64,000 nt of DNA from Lota lota (GCA_026745465.1 JACYXH010000177.1:1219028-1283027), one strand, 5' to 3'; shown: positions 1 to 23,745, numbered from the stretch's first letter. Notes: a model not told the origin generated them from the sequence alone. A program made the numbers and translations.

Positions 1-2460
1 GCACTGTAGTGGCACTGTAGTGGTGCCATATATGTTGAGCTACGACCCAGTGACCGTAGGTTGCACCCGATATAATGGCACCATAGATGTTGAGTTACGT
101 GTCTATTTCTAACTATGCATTGAACCAGGAATAGAGGGTGAATGATGCCAGCTGGTGTTACTTCTTAGACGTGGGTTGCTCCACTCTACAAAAGGGCTTC
201 CCTCCTTTGCTCGGGGCGCCTTTTCCCGAGAACTCTGCCCTGTGTGGAGTTGCCTTTGAAACTGCGTCTTTGATATGCTGCAGCATATGAAATAAACCAA
301 CTACGGATATCCATTTGTCTTAGCCTTTAATCGAGCCAGCCACGATTCATATAATTTGCTACAACAGTTATACAGTTACGTCGGTGGCCTGAGAGCTTCC
401 ATATAGTGTTGCATAATGCATTACAAAATATCTGTCAGCAAGCATTCTAAAACCATGTATTTTGAAACCTCACTAACTCCTCAACACTAATACCCGCAAG
501 CAGAGTAATGGTGGCAATATGAAAGTAGGAATATATATGAAAGTATGCTATATCAAACTGTATAGCTTAATTGGTTATAGGGCTTGTACAAATACAATTA
601 TGCATACAATGTCTTTTGTTATGGGATGCCTTGAGAGAGTTGTAGTAATGTTAAATCCTAAATAAACTTTGTATCGCCATGTCTCACATGAGAAACGCTG
701 TAGCAGTTTCAAAAACAACGTCTCCTCATAATGTCAAATAATTGGAAAATAAATGAAGACATGTCGCCTCATGTGCATTTTCTGAAAAAAATGCGTGCGG
801 TTGCTTGAGTCAACTTGTGTGCGCAATATTCCGCGAGCATGCTAGCAAGGCTAATGAGAAGGCACGGCAAATTTCAAGTCCTTGGGCCGCTTTGAAGCGA
901 TCTTGTGATCGATTGCATAATGGGGCTGATCGTTTTTCTTTGCGAGTTATAGCGCCCCCTGCCGCCAAAGAGATACTTTACTTTTCGGAGACCTGCTTTC
1001 GCGCGGTTTCTATACGTGTAGCAACTTTGACAACTCTATGTTGTTCACCTTCGGAATGGTTGAAGTCACGTTTTTTCCCATTGACTTCCATTATAAAACC
1101 ACGGTCAACACCTGCAACAGTGGTTATTTGAAATTGAGACGGTGAGGTAATGTTTTTAGCTATCGACACAACATTTCCCAAATCACCTAAGGGGGTGTCC
1201 TTGATGGGCCCACCAAGTTATAGGTCCCTGGAGTACTCTGAAGCGGACATGTGATTGCTTGAACAAAGGCGGCTCATTTGCATAATTGTATATTAGCAAT
1301 TATTTACAGAATCTAAATAAAAATACCATGACGTCGGGCGTTATTAGGGAGCAGGTGTTCCGAATGTTGGGTCAGTTTGCACGTTTTTCAAGTTTCCGAT
1401 TTTCTTTTTTATAAAATGGGGTGAGGGCCGTTAAGTTTCACCACGAGTTATAGTGCCCCCTGTTGTCATAGTGGTACAAAACTTTTTGGAGACCTCTTAC
1501 TTCCGGTCTACATGTGTCTATTTAATTTGACAACTCCTAGGTGTTCAGGTTCAGAGTGGTTGATTTTAGCGTTTTTTCCCCATTCACTTTCAATATTAAA
1601 TAATATTCTAAATATTAATTTAAAAAAATGTCTGCATGTTTGTACTCTAAAAGTAGACGCACACTGTATTGATGTATGCAAAAAAAATTGCCATTTGGAT
1701 TGGTTTTTATACCTTAAACCTGTAGGAGGAGATAATTACCCAAAATGAGGCGGAAGAATAATAATAATAAAAAGATTAAGACACATGATAACAATAGTGT
1801 GCTTGCTTTGCAACCATACTAATTACTAAACAATGACCAAAGCACCATTACTACCAATAACATTCTATGCTCCTATGGTTCCGTAATGGTGGCGGTCATT
1901 CTGATGTCACGATGTACAAGCCCTTTTGGCAATTCCAGGAGGGTGTGACAATGGAAAAACCAACTCCCTTAGTTTTGTTGTGCAAGCTGTACCGAAACAT
2001 TTATATTTAGTTTCAATTCTCTTCTTATCTCTACATCTCTCTAACTCTCTTTCTCTCTCGATTTCATGAGTCATCATTGACTCAATTGTGCATAGTAAAG
2101 TTGACACATCATGCCACAGTCTCACATATGTGGGAATGATAGATCTATTTTAAGTCCAAAGAGACCCTGAATAAATTCTGGTATGTTCAACATGGCTCTT
2201 AATGCTATTTTAAATTGGATAGTTGCCTGCCGCCCAATCAGTTTTCCCTTTATTCACCAGAAAATGTCCCAACACTTTTACAAACCTAAACTTCCATACA
2301 TCTAAGGGATAAAAAGAAATTCCTATTTCAGGATGAGTGGGGTTATGGTAGGTACAGAAGGGGCACTATCAATGGAAATGAAACCTGGTTCTAGGTCCTA
2401 AGTTGGCATGGTAGTAAGGCACCAGTGAACTAGCTAATGTTGTTTTTTTGTCCGGTGCAG
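1..2460. other. n4bp1 upstream/first-intron sequence
   Basis: I found no coding exon here. The first recognised n4bp1 exon starts at 2461 in the middle of the protein, so this stretch should be its first intron. Human N4BP1 exon 1 also ends just before the Glu-Tyr of this exon. A diverged two-copy direct repeat lies at about 860-1620. Near 25-105 a short sequence containing 'atatgttgagctacg' and then 'atagatgttgagttacg' is nearly duplicated. The rest is AT-rich and unremarkable. Confidence 0.6.
860..1620 (+). repeat. two diverged direct copies of a fish interspersed repeat
   Basis: Two related blocks lie about 500 bp apart in the same orientation. Both contain 'gagttatag(c/t)gccccctg' (944 and 1445), followed by matching 'ggagacct', 'tttgacaactc', a 'gaatggttga'/'gagtggttga' pair and 'cgttttttccc' at about the same spacing. 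The family was not identified. The short open frames here are carried by the repeat and are not treated as genes. Confidence 0.6.
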
Positions 2461-11484
<9,024 letters not shown>

Positions 11485-14400
11485 ATGGAAATATACACAC
11501 ACAGCACTGTCGGCGTGTATCCACAACATGCGTATTAAACGTTTATGGCCATACCCACCAACTTTGTCAGAGGTTCCGCTCGGGGGAGAGAGAGAAACAC
11601 TGATTATCTTTTTCCTATTTAAATTAAAGAGTTTGAACACAAAACGAGCTGCTATTGACTAAGTTATTTGTTGAACTTGCTTCTCACCCTCCTAACCAGG
11701 TCCTTTTCAGCAATCTTATTTGATGAAGCTCAACAACGCTTGCATCGACTGAACTAAATCATTAGCCATTAGCACAAATTGCACCTTTCTGAAGACCAGG
11801 GCTGTGATCTTGAAACAACAGGATTTCTCTGACTTCTCTGACCAGAAGTAATAATTGATTTTGGTGGAAGACGGCACAATGGTCCTGGACAAACCTGGCA
11901 TCCATGACAGAGACTGATTCCTTTATGTCCCAACTTCAAGACTTTTCATGAGACTCTATAGACAGTTGTCATGAATCTCACAAAAGAGTATGTATGAAAA
12001 GGTTTTTTTTCTACAAGTGGCTTTTGAAGAATTTTGTTGAGCGTACGTTGGTTCATTTGTTCATTTGAACCTTGGTTCATTTGTTAAAGAATTTGAGATA
12101 AAGTCGGCATTTGCTTCCAGTGGTGGTGGTGTCAGAATTGAAATGCAGGGGATACTGATTTGGAATAATTGCTGTGAGATTTATTGTTAGTTGTATTTTA
12201 TTTATTTTTTACTTGTCAGCTACAGATTTAGAGTTGAAATTCGAATCCAAGAGGATTTATGCTGCCATTAAACCAGTTCTTCTCATCATCCTTGCTCCGG
12301 ATCCATATTTCTATACAATCCAATGCCTTTCTTTGCTGTTTTGAATCCTAATGGTTTGCTGAAATTATTTGATTGCCTTCAGTTAGAAATGGAAATGGTT
12401 TGGGCATATGCAAATAAGCTTAACTTTGGCCAACGGATTTGGCCGTCCTCAACTTCACCTGGAAATTGTCTTTATTGTGGGGGTTTTCTGTGTCTGCAAG
12501 AAATCCAAGAAATCATTTCTTTTTTTCACATATCAATTCTGTCCATTCTAGGTCTAGCAATACCTGTTAGGACTAATGCTAAACCCCAGTGCATGGCATC
12601 TCCATACCCTTGGAATACATTTCGGTTTTAAGTAAAGCCTTGTCTTTACGCAAGCTCTCCATTGCTCCATCTGTTTTAAGGTGGCTCAACACAAGGGTGC
12701 ATATTCATTTTTACTCATTTATTCAATCATCTTTTGAATTAAATAATCAGTTGAAAGTCACAAGTTGGGTTATGGAATCTAAAACTTAATTGTAATAACT
12801 AGGTGAGTACAAGTTGGCAATTATTGGATTGAAGTAGTTCCCTTAAGCTTGGATTGTTTTGATCTTGAACTCCAATACAAGTAGAGAATGTTTTCTGCAC
12901 TGAATTTGGTTAATCTACTAAACTAAACAAAAATCTACTAAATCAGGAAGTTGATGTACTTATTTGATTTGTTCTGTATAACTTCATTTTCCACGTACAT
13001 TGTTATTTTTGTGTTATCTTAATTTGTTATGGCCAAACTGCACAAATGTTTCTGTATTTGGAAAGTTTATTAGCATAAACTAGCATATTGTGACAAGACT
13101 GTTTTTTTCCTCCATTTCTCTAAACATGCAAACTTCGTATAGGTCATATTTCAAATCGGTGGATTGTTTTTAGTTTAGTTTTCTTTAGTTTGGTGTCCAG
13201 CATTTGCTACACATGACCATCCACTAGGGAGCGATGTGCACCAACTATGAATGTTTCACTTGCGCTTTCAACAGATGTCTGTCGAAGTCATTCTCAACTA
13301 GCATTATAGTAGGCAGTTTTAAGTATTCGAGCAGGATGTCAGATAGTGTCAGCAGAAAGGGCCTGTTGTACCAGACCAGAGTAATACCTCAATTTGTTTT
13401 GTGGTCTAGATGCAGAACAAGTTATCAAAATATTCATTGCCCCAAGTATTGTAAAAATGTGTGCAGAGTAATGCTGAGTGAGTATGCGGATTCTAATTAG
13501 TTCATCCATCAAACCGTTTTCAATTAATCTCTTTTTTTTTGTTGCAGACTTTACGGAAGGAGTTGAACTCCTTATTAAGGGACTGCTGTTCTAATGATGC
13601 CCTCTTATTTCAGCTGCACACAGGCTCGTGTTATTTGTCTGCCTGGTTTTTGGTTTCACCACTTGTAAACCTAATATGGTTTATAGAGCCAGGGTGCCTG
13701 TTTGAAAGGCTTCATTTCTAATATGGACGCAATGATTTAAAGTTTTATGAGGCACTGATATCTTCCTATTTTTCCTTTTTTCTTTTCAGGAAATGGACCA
13801 CAAATGGAGACAATTGATTCAAGAACATCTGGTGCGCTTCGTGATTTGTTCGTTTCAAATCTGCTAAATTGGCAGACACCAGCATCATTAAGCACTCTGA
13901 CCTGACTCATACTACTGCTAGTGGTCTAGTCTTTCTAAAGACATTCAATGATTTACTATTTAGCTACTTGCATTGACATACAGAGGCCACCACGTAAACA
14001 TGATTATATTGAGCAATGATTATGATCTTTGTCTTCTTAACTAGCAAATGCTGAAGGGGTTACTTGAGAGTATTGAAAGACAGCAGCCTGTTGACAGATG
14101 GATGTACATAGACCTCTAGTATTGTTACTGTTAATAAGTCATAATATTATTGGCATAATATTGATGCCACATTTTGAACTTAGTGTTGTTTTTATATACA
14201 CAGGTTAAGTAAATCTGTAGTTCCTAAATAGCACGACAGGTTTTTTTCCAGTCTTGAAACTTTGCTCTAATATCTAAATGTATGGTATTCACATATTATA
14301 TTGGTATTATTCTATATGTTGATTTTTCTCTCCAGTAATAAGTTAATTAAGCCTACATAGTCTAATGAGTTTGACTCAAACGTAAATCTAAGCATGTCTA

Positions 14401-17065
14401 GCGTTTTATTTATTTCTTCGTTGTGTGTTTCAACAAAATACACGTTTCATATACCTTTTAGAAAGTAATTTGTTTCGCTCCATGTGCTTACCATCAAGGG
14501 ACGAGACCGACCTCTAAATCCCATTTTACTAGAAACAAACATGCCTCTTTCTGGATGCAATGGAGTCCAAATGAACCACACTTACAGTCACAGACATGTA
14601 CACACAAACACGCACACACATGCAAAATACACAGATGATTCAACCCCATCTTAACAAGAGGGGATATACATAATTACATAATAATAACATAATTAGCTAA
14701 GCCGGTTGCATGCTTCTTGTCTTTGCTCTCCAGTTGCCTTGTTACCAGAATTTGGATATGGACCAACCACACTGTCTGTATGAGAGCCAGATATATCTGT
14801 CTCTTGACTTCACAATAATCCTGCTAATCCAGGCTATTTCAGTTTCAGTTTTCTGTAGCTAGCAAGGCATTCATACCGTTAAAGTAAGATCTCTTCAGTA
14901 AAGGCAAAGCCAAATAACTTGAATTATGAAGCCCGTCATTGAATTATATTTGTAATCATTGGATCCAGATTACTTTTGATTAAAAAGAAACCGTGTTGAG
15001 CATTTTTATAAAATACACCTTCGGTGATCAATTGTAATTGTTTCCCAGGGAACAGTTTCGCCACTGACACCCAGCTCATAACATTCCTAATAATGCAAAT
15101 GCAAGAGTTAGTTAGCCATAGGCTCAATCACCATTGTGTTACCTCATTAAGCGATAGATAGTGACTTAACAGACATTTATTTACACAAACACTTTTGAGA
15201 TTGCCACTTTAAATTATTTAACTGACATAAAATAAGAAAGCTGCTCCCCGGGTTCCTTCCTTCCCTAAAAAGTTAAGTAAAAACAAACACATATATAACA
15301 TATAACAACAATAAATGTTCTAAGAAGAGGTTGCACAAATCAGCATTTAGCTCCAGCAGCAGCAGCAGCAACAGCATCTCAGGATCCAGGGAATGGAGAG
15401 TAATTGCACACAGTCTGACTCGTGGCCACATCCAGCGTGACCAAACTAAACTGTGGGTTTGGGGAGCCTTGGTCGGGGATTAGAGTGGGTTAAAACAAGC
15501 GGGTCCTGCTGCAGTGAGCCAATGCATGGAGAGGAAAAAAAACGACCCTGCTGTGCCCACACTACGCATCTTATTTCATATTACAGCATAGCCAATGTTT
15601 CCTAACTGGCTGGTCCTACTCCAAAAATATATTGTGTTTGTTGGTAGTTTTTTTTGGGGTACATACATCTGTGCAAATAAGAATTAACCAATGTACCACC
15701 ATGGGCATACAATTCTTGATTTTGAGAATATATAAGATAGTGTATGAGAGAGTTAATGTGTGTACCTATACAGTGCCTCTCATCGTGCAATATGCATTCC
15801 TGCGTGTGTCTGTATGTGAGTTCCTGCGTGCGTGCGTGTGCATGCGTGCATTTGCGGGTGGGTGGATGTGCATGTGTGTGTGTGCGCACACACATACACA
15901 CACACAAACATGACCATATGTACTTGATCATGTGTATCTCTTGCACATGCTTTCTTTCCCCAAACTCCCATGTGAGTGGTACAGTGGACAGGGTGAAGAG
16001 AGAAATTGTAATTAGATATATTGTTTCTATAAGTGATCCTCAATGTGGATGCAAACTTGTCTATTGAAAAAAAAAACATTTGCATGGTTTCATGTCTGAG
16101 TCTTGTTACACATTCAGACACACACATACACAATGTCTACTCTGCCTCTGACATTCCTTTCCCTTCCCTTCCTTATGAAATCCGTTTTTTCACTGCCCTG
16201 GCTTACTCGGTCCTACTCGCTTTACCCCTCTTTGCCTCTTTCTCGTTTGTTTCCATCACACTTTTCTCCGTTACTTTCGTCCTTCTACTCTAACACGTTA
16301 CCATTACCATTGAACCCATATATTTCCTGTCCCGTACTTTTTCCCGCCTTTCCCAGTTAATTCCCTTCTCTCACCATGTGTTGTTATGTCCCAGCAGAAA
16401 TGACCAGATTCAACTGGCATTCCTGAACAGCTTAGCATTCCCGTGGGTTTGGAGCCCCCATCCCCCACAAGCCCTGCATCCCCTTCTCCCCTTACCCCCA
16501 AACCTCTCCCCTGACAAACTCCCTGCTCCCTTCTTCGTGTTTCCTTGACATTCCCTTCCTCAAGTTGTATCTACCTTTTCCTTTTTTGCTGCTTGCATTT
16601 GCTACAGGTTCATGTTGTGGTTGTGTTTCATAATGTGGACAATAAAAGCTTTGTAGCATTGACAGGTTTGGTCACTTGCATTTTGTAGTAGGCTATAGAA
16701 ATACATTGTAATGCACTAGTACACATGCCTCTATACCCTCTTTGTGCATAATGATCTGACATAGAGCATCTGTCATAAACAGGCCCTGTGAAATTGCACA
16801 GGAAGAGGTTGCTATACACTTGACACATAGCAAACTATATATGTGTCTGTAAGACATTGAATAAGATGTATGGTTTAGGTAAAATAAAAAAATGGATATT
16901 TAAATAAATAGTCCATAAGGTCACACAGAGAGAACATTTTTTATAATTGTTTCTCTTTCCACCCTGTTTCTTCTTTCCAAATATTTAAATACTTTCTCAC
17001 ATGTCCAAGCCTATCCAGACAATGAGATTACATAACCAGTCCTTTACTCTAATCCCTGTTGGTGT

Positions 17066-17157
<92 letters not shown>

Positions 17158-17163
17158 CACACA

Positions 17164-17252
<89 letters not shown>

Positions 17253-17400
17253 CAAGCAGCAATAGGTGGATGTGTTAACACGTATACCCACTGAGATAAC
17301 GGTTTACATGTTGTGCCAGCCATGGGGTACTATTCAGGCCCCCATACTATAGTTTACATATTCAATAGTATATACATTTCATGAGTAAGCAAGTAGCAGT
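11485..17400. other. n4bp1 3' UTR and n4bp1-siah1 spacer
   Basis: No further gene was recognised. An 'aattaaag' lies at 11622, and 'caataaaagctttg' at about 16640 is a possible distal poly(A) signal, which would make a 5.2 kb 3' UTR. AT-rich, with alternating CA/GT tracts near 15780-15910 and a compound CT/AC microsatellite at 17068-17250. Confidence 0.5.
17068..17250 (+). repeat. compound (CT)n(AC)n microsatellite
   Basis: About 87 bp of CT followed by about 90 bp of AC, less than 450 bp upstream of the proposed siah1 first exon donor. Confidence 0.97.
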
Positions 17401-17439
17401 AATAGTAAATGTGTCTTTATATTTGATCAAAAAAGTCAT

Positions 17440-17686
17440 ACTATTACACTAGAGCCGATAAGCTGTGGCAGCTGCTATCTGGAAAAAGCACGTCCCCGCG
17501 ACAAACTTCAACAACTGTGCGCGAGCCCGACCGGCTGGTACAAACGTCTCGTTTGAGCTCCAAGTGCAGCGCGAATGTGGATACATCGAGCTAACGAATG
17601 AAAAACGACAAACGGAATAATTTGGTTAATAACATTTACACATCCATTCATTTCGCCACAGTACATTCTGGGACACTTCGTCTGAG
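17440..17686 (+). promoter_or_regulatory. siah1: probable siah1 promoter and 5' non-coding exon
   Basis: The sequence turns locally CpG-rich (ccccgcgacaaac, gcgcgagcccgaccggc) and ends in an excellent splice donor 'ctgag|gtaagtat' at 17687. The siah1 start codon lies just after a splice acceptor at 28551, so a 5' non-coding exon upstream is required, and this is the best candidate. The transcript start is not defined. Confidence 0.55.
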
Positions 17687-19955
17687 GTAAGTATCACGAC
17701 CTCTGCAAGTAAAACACAATTTTCGCTACAGTCTGTTCGGAAAACAACAGCCTTGCTTGAGCAAAGAGTAGCTAAGCACCTAGCTGATGTTAGCTCGGTT
17801 CATTAGGGCTGCATCAACGTTAGCTTCGCCTAGTAACCAGCTAGCTAGCGACAATGCTAGGTGCTTAGCGTCTTCTGGTGCTGGTCGTGTAAGATACACA
17901 CATGTCTGCATTGCACTAGGATTCTTGAAGTATATCGATCGTCATGGAACATAAACAATCGATATTCTGCAATATCAGCGTGTTAGGTGACGTTTCCTTG
18001 ATGGCTGAGATGTACTCGCAGAGCTCAACACCTAGTGTAATGGCTAACGTTACTGCTTTACGGCAGGCCAAGGCCCTGTTTGTCTGCAACGTAAGCTAAG
18101 CTATGTCGTTCTGACAGACTGGGCATTTTCTGTAAATGTTCATGTAGTACACTAGAAGCATGTCGTTGATTTGGTGGTTATTTAGATGTACATGATTGGT
18201 TGATGATGACGTACAGGGGCCAGGATGACAACTAGTGTTTGATTAGGGTATGCTGGTGGCAGACGATAACAGAGCTAACGTTGCATAGCTTCAATACGTA
18301 TATGACCTGTCTCAGAGGTAAGTATAATTGAATGACAGCGTTATGATTACCCCCGGATATGTTGCCTATATTTCGCTTAACATTATCCAACGTTGACCGC
18401 TCACTGGACGTTTTAAAATATAAAGCCCTCAGTAGTATAGGGTGCATATTATTGACGCAAGAAAGAAAGACTCCCGGACATTTTAAAAGCGTCTTTATAC
18501 GTGTGGCCAGTGAAGGTAGCTTAAAGATACGCCTCCCAGATCTCTGCCTTGACCTCAACCGCATCAACATATTAGGTAAGCTTGACCATGTCTAACCTCA
18601 ACGTAACCCATCACCTCATAGTGGCATGAAGAATGTAAAGGCCGTCTGATAATTGCTGTCAGAAGTTATATGCATAAGCACAACAACGTATCCCCCACCA
18701 TTGTATTTCGCTGTTGCAGAAATGATATATGATCTGCAGTGACTAGCATTTACCCAGGGTAGTATCCGATTTTTTTTAATGGATAGCAAACAGATGTTGT
18801 ATTTCTGAATGGAGGAATCGACTTTCACAGTGAGTTACCCACTGCCATGATCGTCATGTATTCTTTCCATTAAAACCCCGAATCTGAAATTGACTGGAAC
18901 TACTATTGCATTGGTGTCCACTAAGGCTAGTTTTGAGTACCCACTGTTGTGCATTGTGCATTTTTATAAAATTATAAAAACTCAGGGAAACGTTCTAGTC
19001 ACAGCTTGTGGTGACAACAATTAGTGTAAGTGCTGTGTACAACCCAGCAACCATTGTTTAGTAGTTATTACAATGTCCCTATTCCATGCCTTTTGGCTGT
19101 ATATTGATCATGACCTTAATTTGGAGTTGAAAAGGGCTTTTGTCTGGGTTTCAGGGTTATCAAGCCATTCCAATTGGTTGGCAAACCTCATTAAGTGTTG
19201 CATGTGCATGTTTCAGCTGCCACTTTCTTTGTAATTTGCCCATGTCCATTGGGCTGATGGGGAGGCGCGATACTAGGAGTGACTTATTGACTATGTTTAC
19301 ATGGAGTGTAGCGCTCCAATTTCAACCCAATTGAAATAGAAATGGGCATACAAGCATCATCATTTTTTGGATTACCTTAATCCAAATAAGATTGGATTGC
19401 ATAATGAAAGACCTCTTATGTGTTCTAATTTAACCAGACAATTTCTGTTTTGTTTTAGACATGTATACCTTATTGTCTTATTTAAATGTGGCCACTAGTC
19501 CTACATTGGAGTGAATGTAAAGCGATTGTTATTTGTTGAACAATGAGCTAACTCTTTGTTCGTAATACTCTCCTCTCGTTTTCGTTCCTTTGAATGTGGA
19601 GGGTTGTTGTGTCTGCGGGCCGCAGCTTTTCTGCATTTCCCTGCTGTATAAAAGTAACTGAAAAATCATCTAAGCGAAAGTAGAAATGACACTGCACCGA
19701 ACAACATGTTGGTACGAATCAAAGATTTTCTTTTACATCCTTTAAGCCAGAGCTTCTTTGTTTACATTTTTATTTGCTTGAGCTTTTTCCTTTATTTGTC
19801 TTTTTTCTTTTTTTTCTTCTTTTTTTTACTATGACGTGCTGTAGTTGATTAAGTGTGTGGTTGTCTCTATTAGGCTGCTGATGAACTGCCGCCTGTTCCA
19901 GATGGCTCATTGTTGCTGCTACTGCTGTGCCCTTCTTAATAATATACTCTAGGCA

Positions 19956-20060
<105 letters not shown>

Positions 20061-21359
20061 ATGGGGTCTGGTGATAAAGCAGATGTAGTCCAAAGTCAGG
20101 AGAATTTATTGCATCTGGCCATGGGGGTCCTTCAAGAGATGGCGGATGTTCCTTCTGTCACTCTTAACGGGGGAACAAGAGCCTGGCAATTTTTTGTTTC
20201 TGTATAGTACAGCACATAGGTCCTCAAACTGCAGCCTGCCTACCATGAAGGGTGGTCTTGGTTTTTTGGGAGCATGTGTAAATCCCCATTTTAACATAAC
20301 CATATTTGATTTTAACCAAGAGTCACAAGTACATTTCCTAATTCAGTTTACTACAATGGAGAAGTGAATTGGACTTGCAATGGTTTTCAACAGTGCGGGC
20401 CGGCCCTTAGACCAAAGGTGCTGAACTCTGTACCCATTGTGTTGTTCAGCTGCGCCTGTGCTGCATAAGCCCTAGACATGAATGGAGTTCAGAGAATCCT
20501 GTGCCGCCCAGCACTTCCTATCTCATTGACGCTTTCATCTGAAGACCAACAAAACAATAGCCCCTTTTCAATGTGCAAATAAATCCCAGCTTTAAATACA
20601 TTTGAATTCCAATTTGCATGGACAAACGTACACATTAGTAAAGAAAGGCAGAGTAAAATGTAATAGAATATTCTTATATTTTTTTGTCTTTCAATTTTCA
20701 AGCAACTGTCATTGCAGTATAATTCATATATCATACAAAAAGACTTTAGACTAGACCTTCCAGGGTTCAACATGTTTTGAAACTGGTTGGGTCAGACAAG
20801 TAGATCTGAAACACACTGGCCCCAAGACAATTTTTACTGGCTTTCACTCAAAGTATTCGCTCAATTTACTTACTACACACTATCACTCATGGCTTTGCTT
20901 CACTGCCATCTTAACCCTCTTCACTCGGATTAACACCAACAACAAGACACCAAGTTGAATGTTTTACAAAACTCTCAGAAGAATGATAAGTGATAGGTGG
21001 CTTCCAAATTGTTTACATGCTTGATGTTGTCCCAAAATAATAACTACATGATGACCTCATTAACTCTGTGAGCTGTGGTCTGTAGAACACAGGTACCAAT
21101 CACTAATAATTGGCCTCAACTGCAAACTTGTCTTTGAAAGGATCTTCCCACCAGAAAATGTAGATGGAGGTGACGTGGGCTGTAAAATCTTCAGCAAGTG
21201 ATGTTGCTGTTAAAGGAGAATTCCATGCCCTTTCATGCTTAAGAAGAAGATTTTAAGAAAGGGCTCTAGCAGATGAATAAAGCCAATTATTTGAGGCTTT
21301 GTTTTGTGGCTTTACTGTGTTTTTCTCTCTGAACAAATGCTTGTTTTTGTTTGTGCTCA

Positions 21360-21730
21360 CACTTTACGTAGACCAGACGGAGCAGAAAATAATGAAGTCT
21401 GAAAAGAGGGAAAGGGAAGACGCTAGCAAGAAAGGGATGGAAGGTGTCAGCGAGGGCAGCTGGCGAGGCAGCACACAGCCAGACAAGACTGAAACCTGAG
21501 ACCATCTCCGAGGGAGACCGAATTTGTTGGCTGGGGGCAGAGAAGGGGGGAAATAAAAAAAAATACCATAAGAGCGAGGGAGAGAGGCAGCCTGAGAGGA
21601 GCGGCGAAGGCAGGAGCCAAGCGCAGGCTGAGAGGCCACTGAAAGAGGGTGTATGTGTGAGGAGAAAGAAATGTGATGGGAGGGAAACATGGAGGCTGTG
21701 TGTGGGGAGGGAAGGGCGCTGCAGGTTGAG
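21360..21730 (+). repeat. purine-rich (GA-rich) tract
   Basis: About 370 bp with strong A+G bias on the + strand (agagggaaagggaagacg, gagcgagggagagaggcagc). It creates open frames on both strands (158 aa + and 195 aa -) of biased composition with no recognisable domain. Confidence 0.6.
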
Positions 21731-23283
21731 CTTGAGTATGGTCTCTGAGAACGAGAGTAGGGATTGCTGTTCAGTACCATTACGGCACAGAACGATTGGC
21801 ATTACATTTTCCACAATAATGAACCTGCGTGTTAATTCCAATTCAAATGCGATTATACACCAAAGTTTCCCCATTGTTTCCTTTAAATCCTATGTTATAG
21901 TATCATTAGCATGTGTTTAAATTATACAAAATCCACTGAGGGAGAAGGAGCCGAGAGTCTCGTCAGCTCATGTTCCCTCTACAGGGAGTTCCCCTAATGT
22001 TTTCTTTCACTCTTTCCTCCCCTTTCTGTCAGTCTGCCAAGCCTTCCATGGGAGGGGAGGGGTCCTATTTTGTTTGGCAAATTTAGTTTCTCCAGCTGTT
22101 TGGATGCAATGACAAAGTCTAGTTCTCACCTTTTTGCCACCATGGAAATCCAGCTCCTTCATTTTATTTAAGGCTAGATTAGAAAAAGCCACACACAGAG
22201 GATATAGTCCTGTTTCATGCAGACTGCACTGGGATGAACATGGCTGCTCTCAGCTGGAGCTGGAAAATAATAATTATCCAGTGGTGAAACTACAGTGGCT
22301 GGACGAGACAGCCTCGTGGTCCTTGCCAACGTTTCGCCAGAGCACTAGGATGTATCGAGGAAGTTTCAGCTCGGCTGTACACAGGCCGATGGCTCCAAAG
22401 CTAGAGACTGGGCTGGCATAGCTGTAGGTTGAATGGATGTTATGTTTGAAATCTGAAAAGCTGTATAGGAACTTTCTTTAGGTGACTAACGATTATCCAG
22501 ACTGGCAGGTTTGCTTGTATCTCTCAAAGCAGGAGTAACTAGAATGTCCGCTACAGTTTCTTTGGATTATGCATGTGCTGTTTTTGTTTTTGTTTTTCTT
22601 GATTTTTGTCACCCTGACAGTCCACCTTTTTGAGATGAACCTCAATGGAAGACCAGTGGAAGAAAATGGAAATGTGGTCCCTCTGTTTTGTGGTTCTTTA
22701 AAAATAAAAATAAATGTTTTATTTTAAACTGTGAACAACAGTATTTTGCTTCTACACATGGGGGATCATCGCCACGAGCGGCCGCATTGATGTTCTTCCG
22801 CTATGTCTTTAAGCGGAGTAAAAGATAAGCCGCCTGCTAGCCTTGTGCTGCTTGCCCAGCCCTCCTTCTTCAACCTGTACTCCTGTATAACTATTACAAA
22901 AGCAAACAGGACAAAAGGTGAATGGGCATGTCAAGGATATTCTTCTCACCACCCTCGGGTTAACATTGTGTTTTTTCACACACACATACATACATACACA
23001 CAGAGAGAGACAGACAGGCACAGAAACAAACAGACAGAGGTGCGATCAAGGTGTTGTAGGGTGTCGTTAATTCCTGTGCCTCTGTTGTAATTATAAATGC
23101 TAGGGCTTCATAATAAATCACTATATAGTAGTGGCTTGGCTTTCAAGAAGTGAGTTTGAGTGTGTCTGTTTAATTTGTGTCTGTGCTGCTTGCTCCTACA
23201 TAGTGCATGCTCTTACAATGGCTGTGTAGGTGTTTAGGAGACATTTCCCATGTCACAGCTGCCCTTTTGTGTCCTATTTACCT

Positions 23284-23305
23284 GATGATGATGATGATGA
23301 TGATG
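23284..23305 (+). repeat. (GAT)7 microsatellite
   Basis: Short trinucleotide array in the siah1 first intron. Confidence 0.9.
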
Positions 23306-23745
23306 CTAATGTCCTATTAAAAAAAATATAATTGACCCGTCCCTCTTGCTCTCTTATGTAAACATTATGATTTGATGATGTCATATCTGCATTAATCATG
23401 AGTCTGTTTACTCAGCCTGCTTTGGCTGTGGGTCAGTGAGTCTTTTGGTTCGAATGTGTGTGTCAGTATGGCTGGATCCTGGAACAAATTCAAAACATTT
23501 TGATGAGGTTTACAGTTTAGGTAGCCATGTGGCCCTTGGTAGATGAAACAAACAGAAATGTGATGCAATCCTCTGCATTCCTGGATAGACATATGTCCAA
23601 TATGTGTAGCCCACAAGCTTTTGCCTAAAATCAGACAATGAAAATAGCTCAAAGACTAATTAGGGTCCTTAATCCTTGGTCCTTAATTTGTATTGATATC
23701 TTGTTATTTTTTTACATGCCATTCATAAACGTTTCTCATTTTCAG

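Noticed and set aside
21287-21874. 195-codon minus-strand frame (and 158-codon plus-strand frame)
   Set aside because: Open on both strands because of purine/pyrimidine bias; no domain, no start context.
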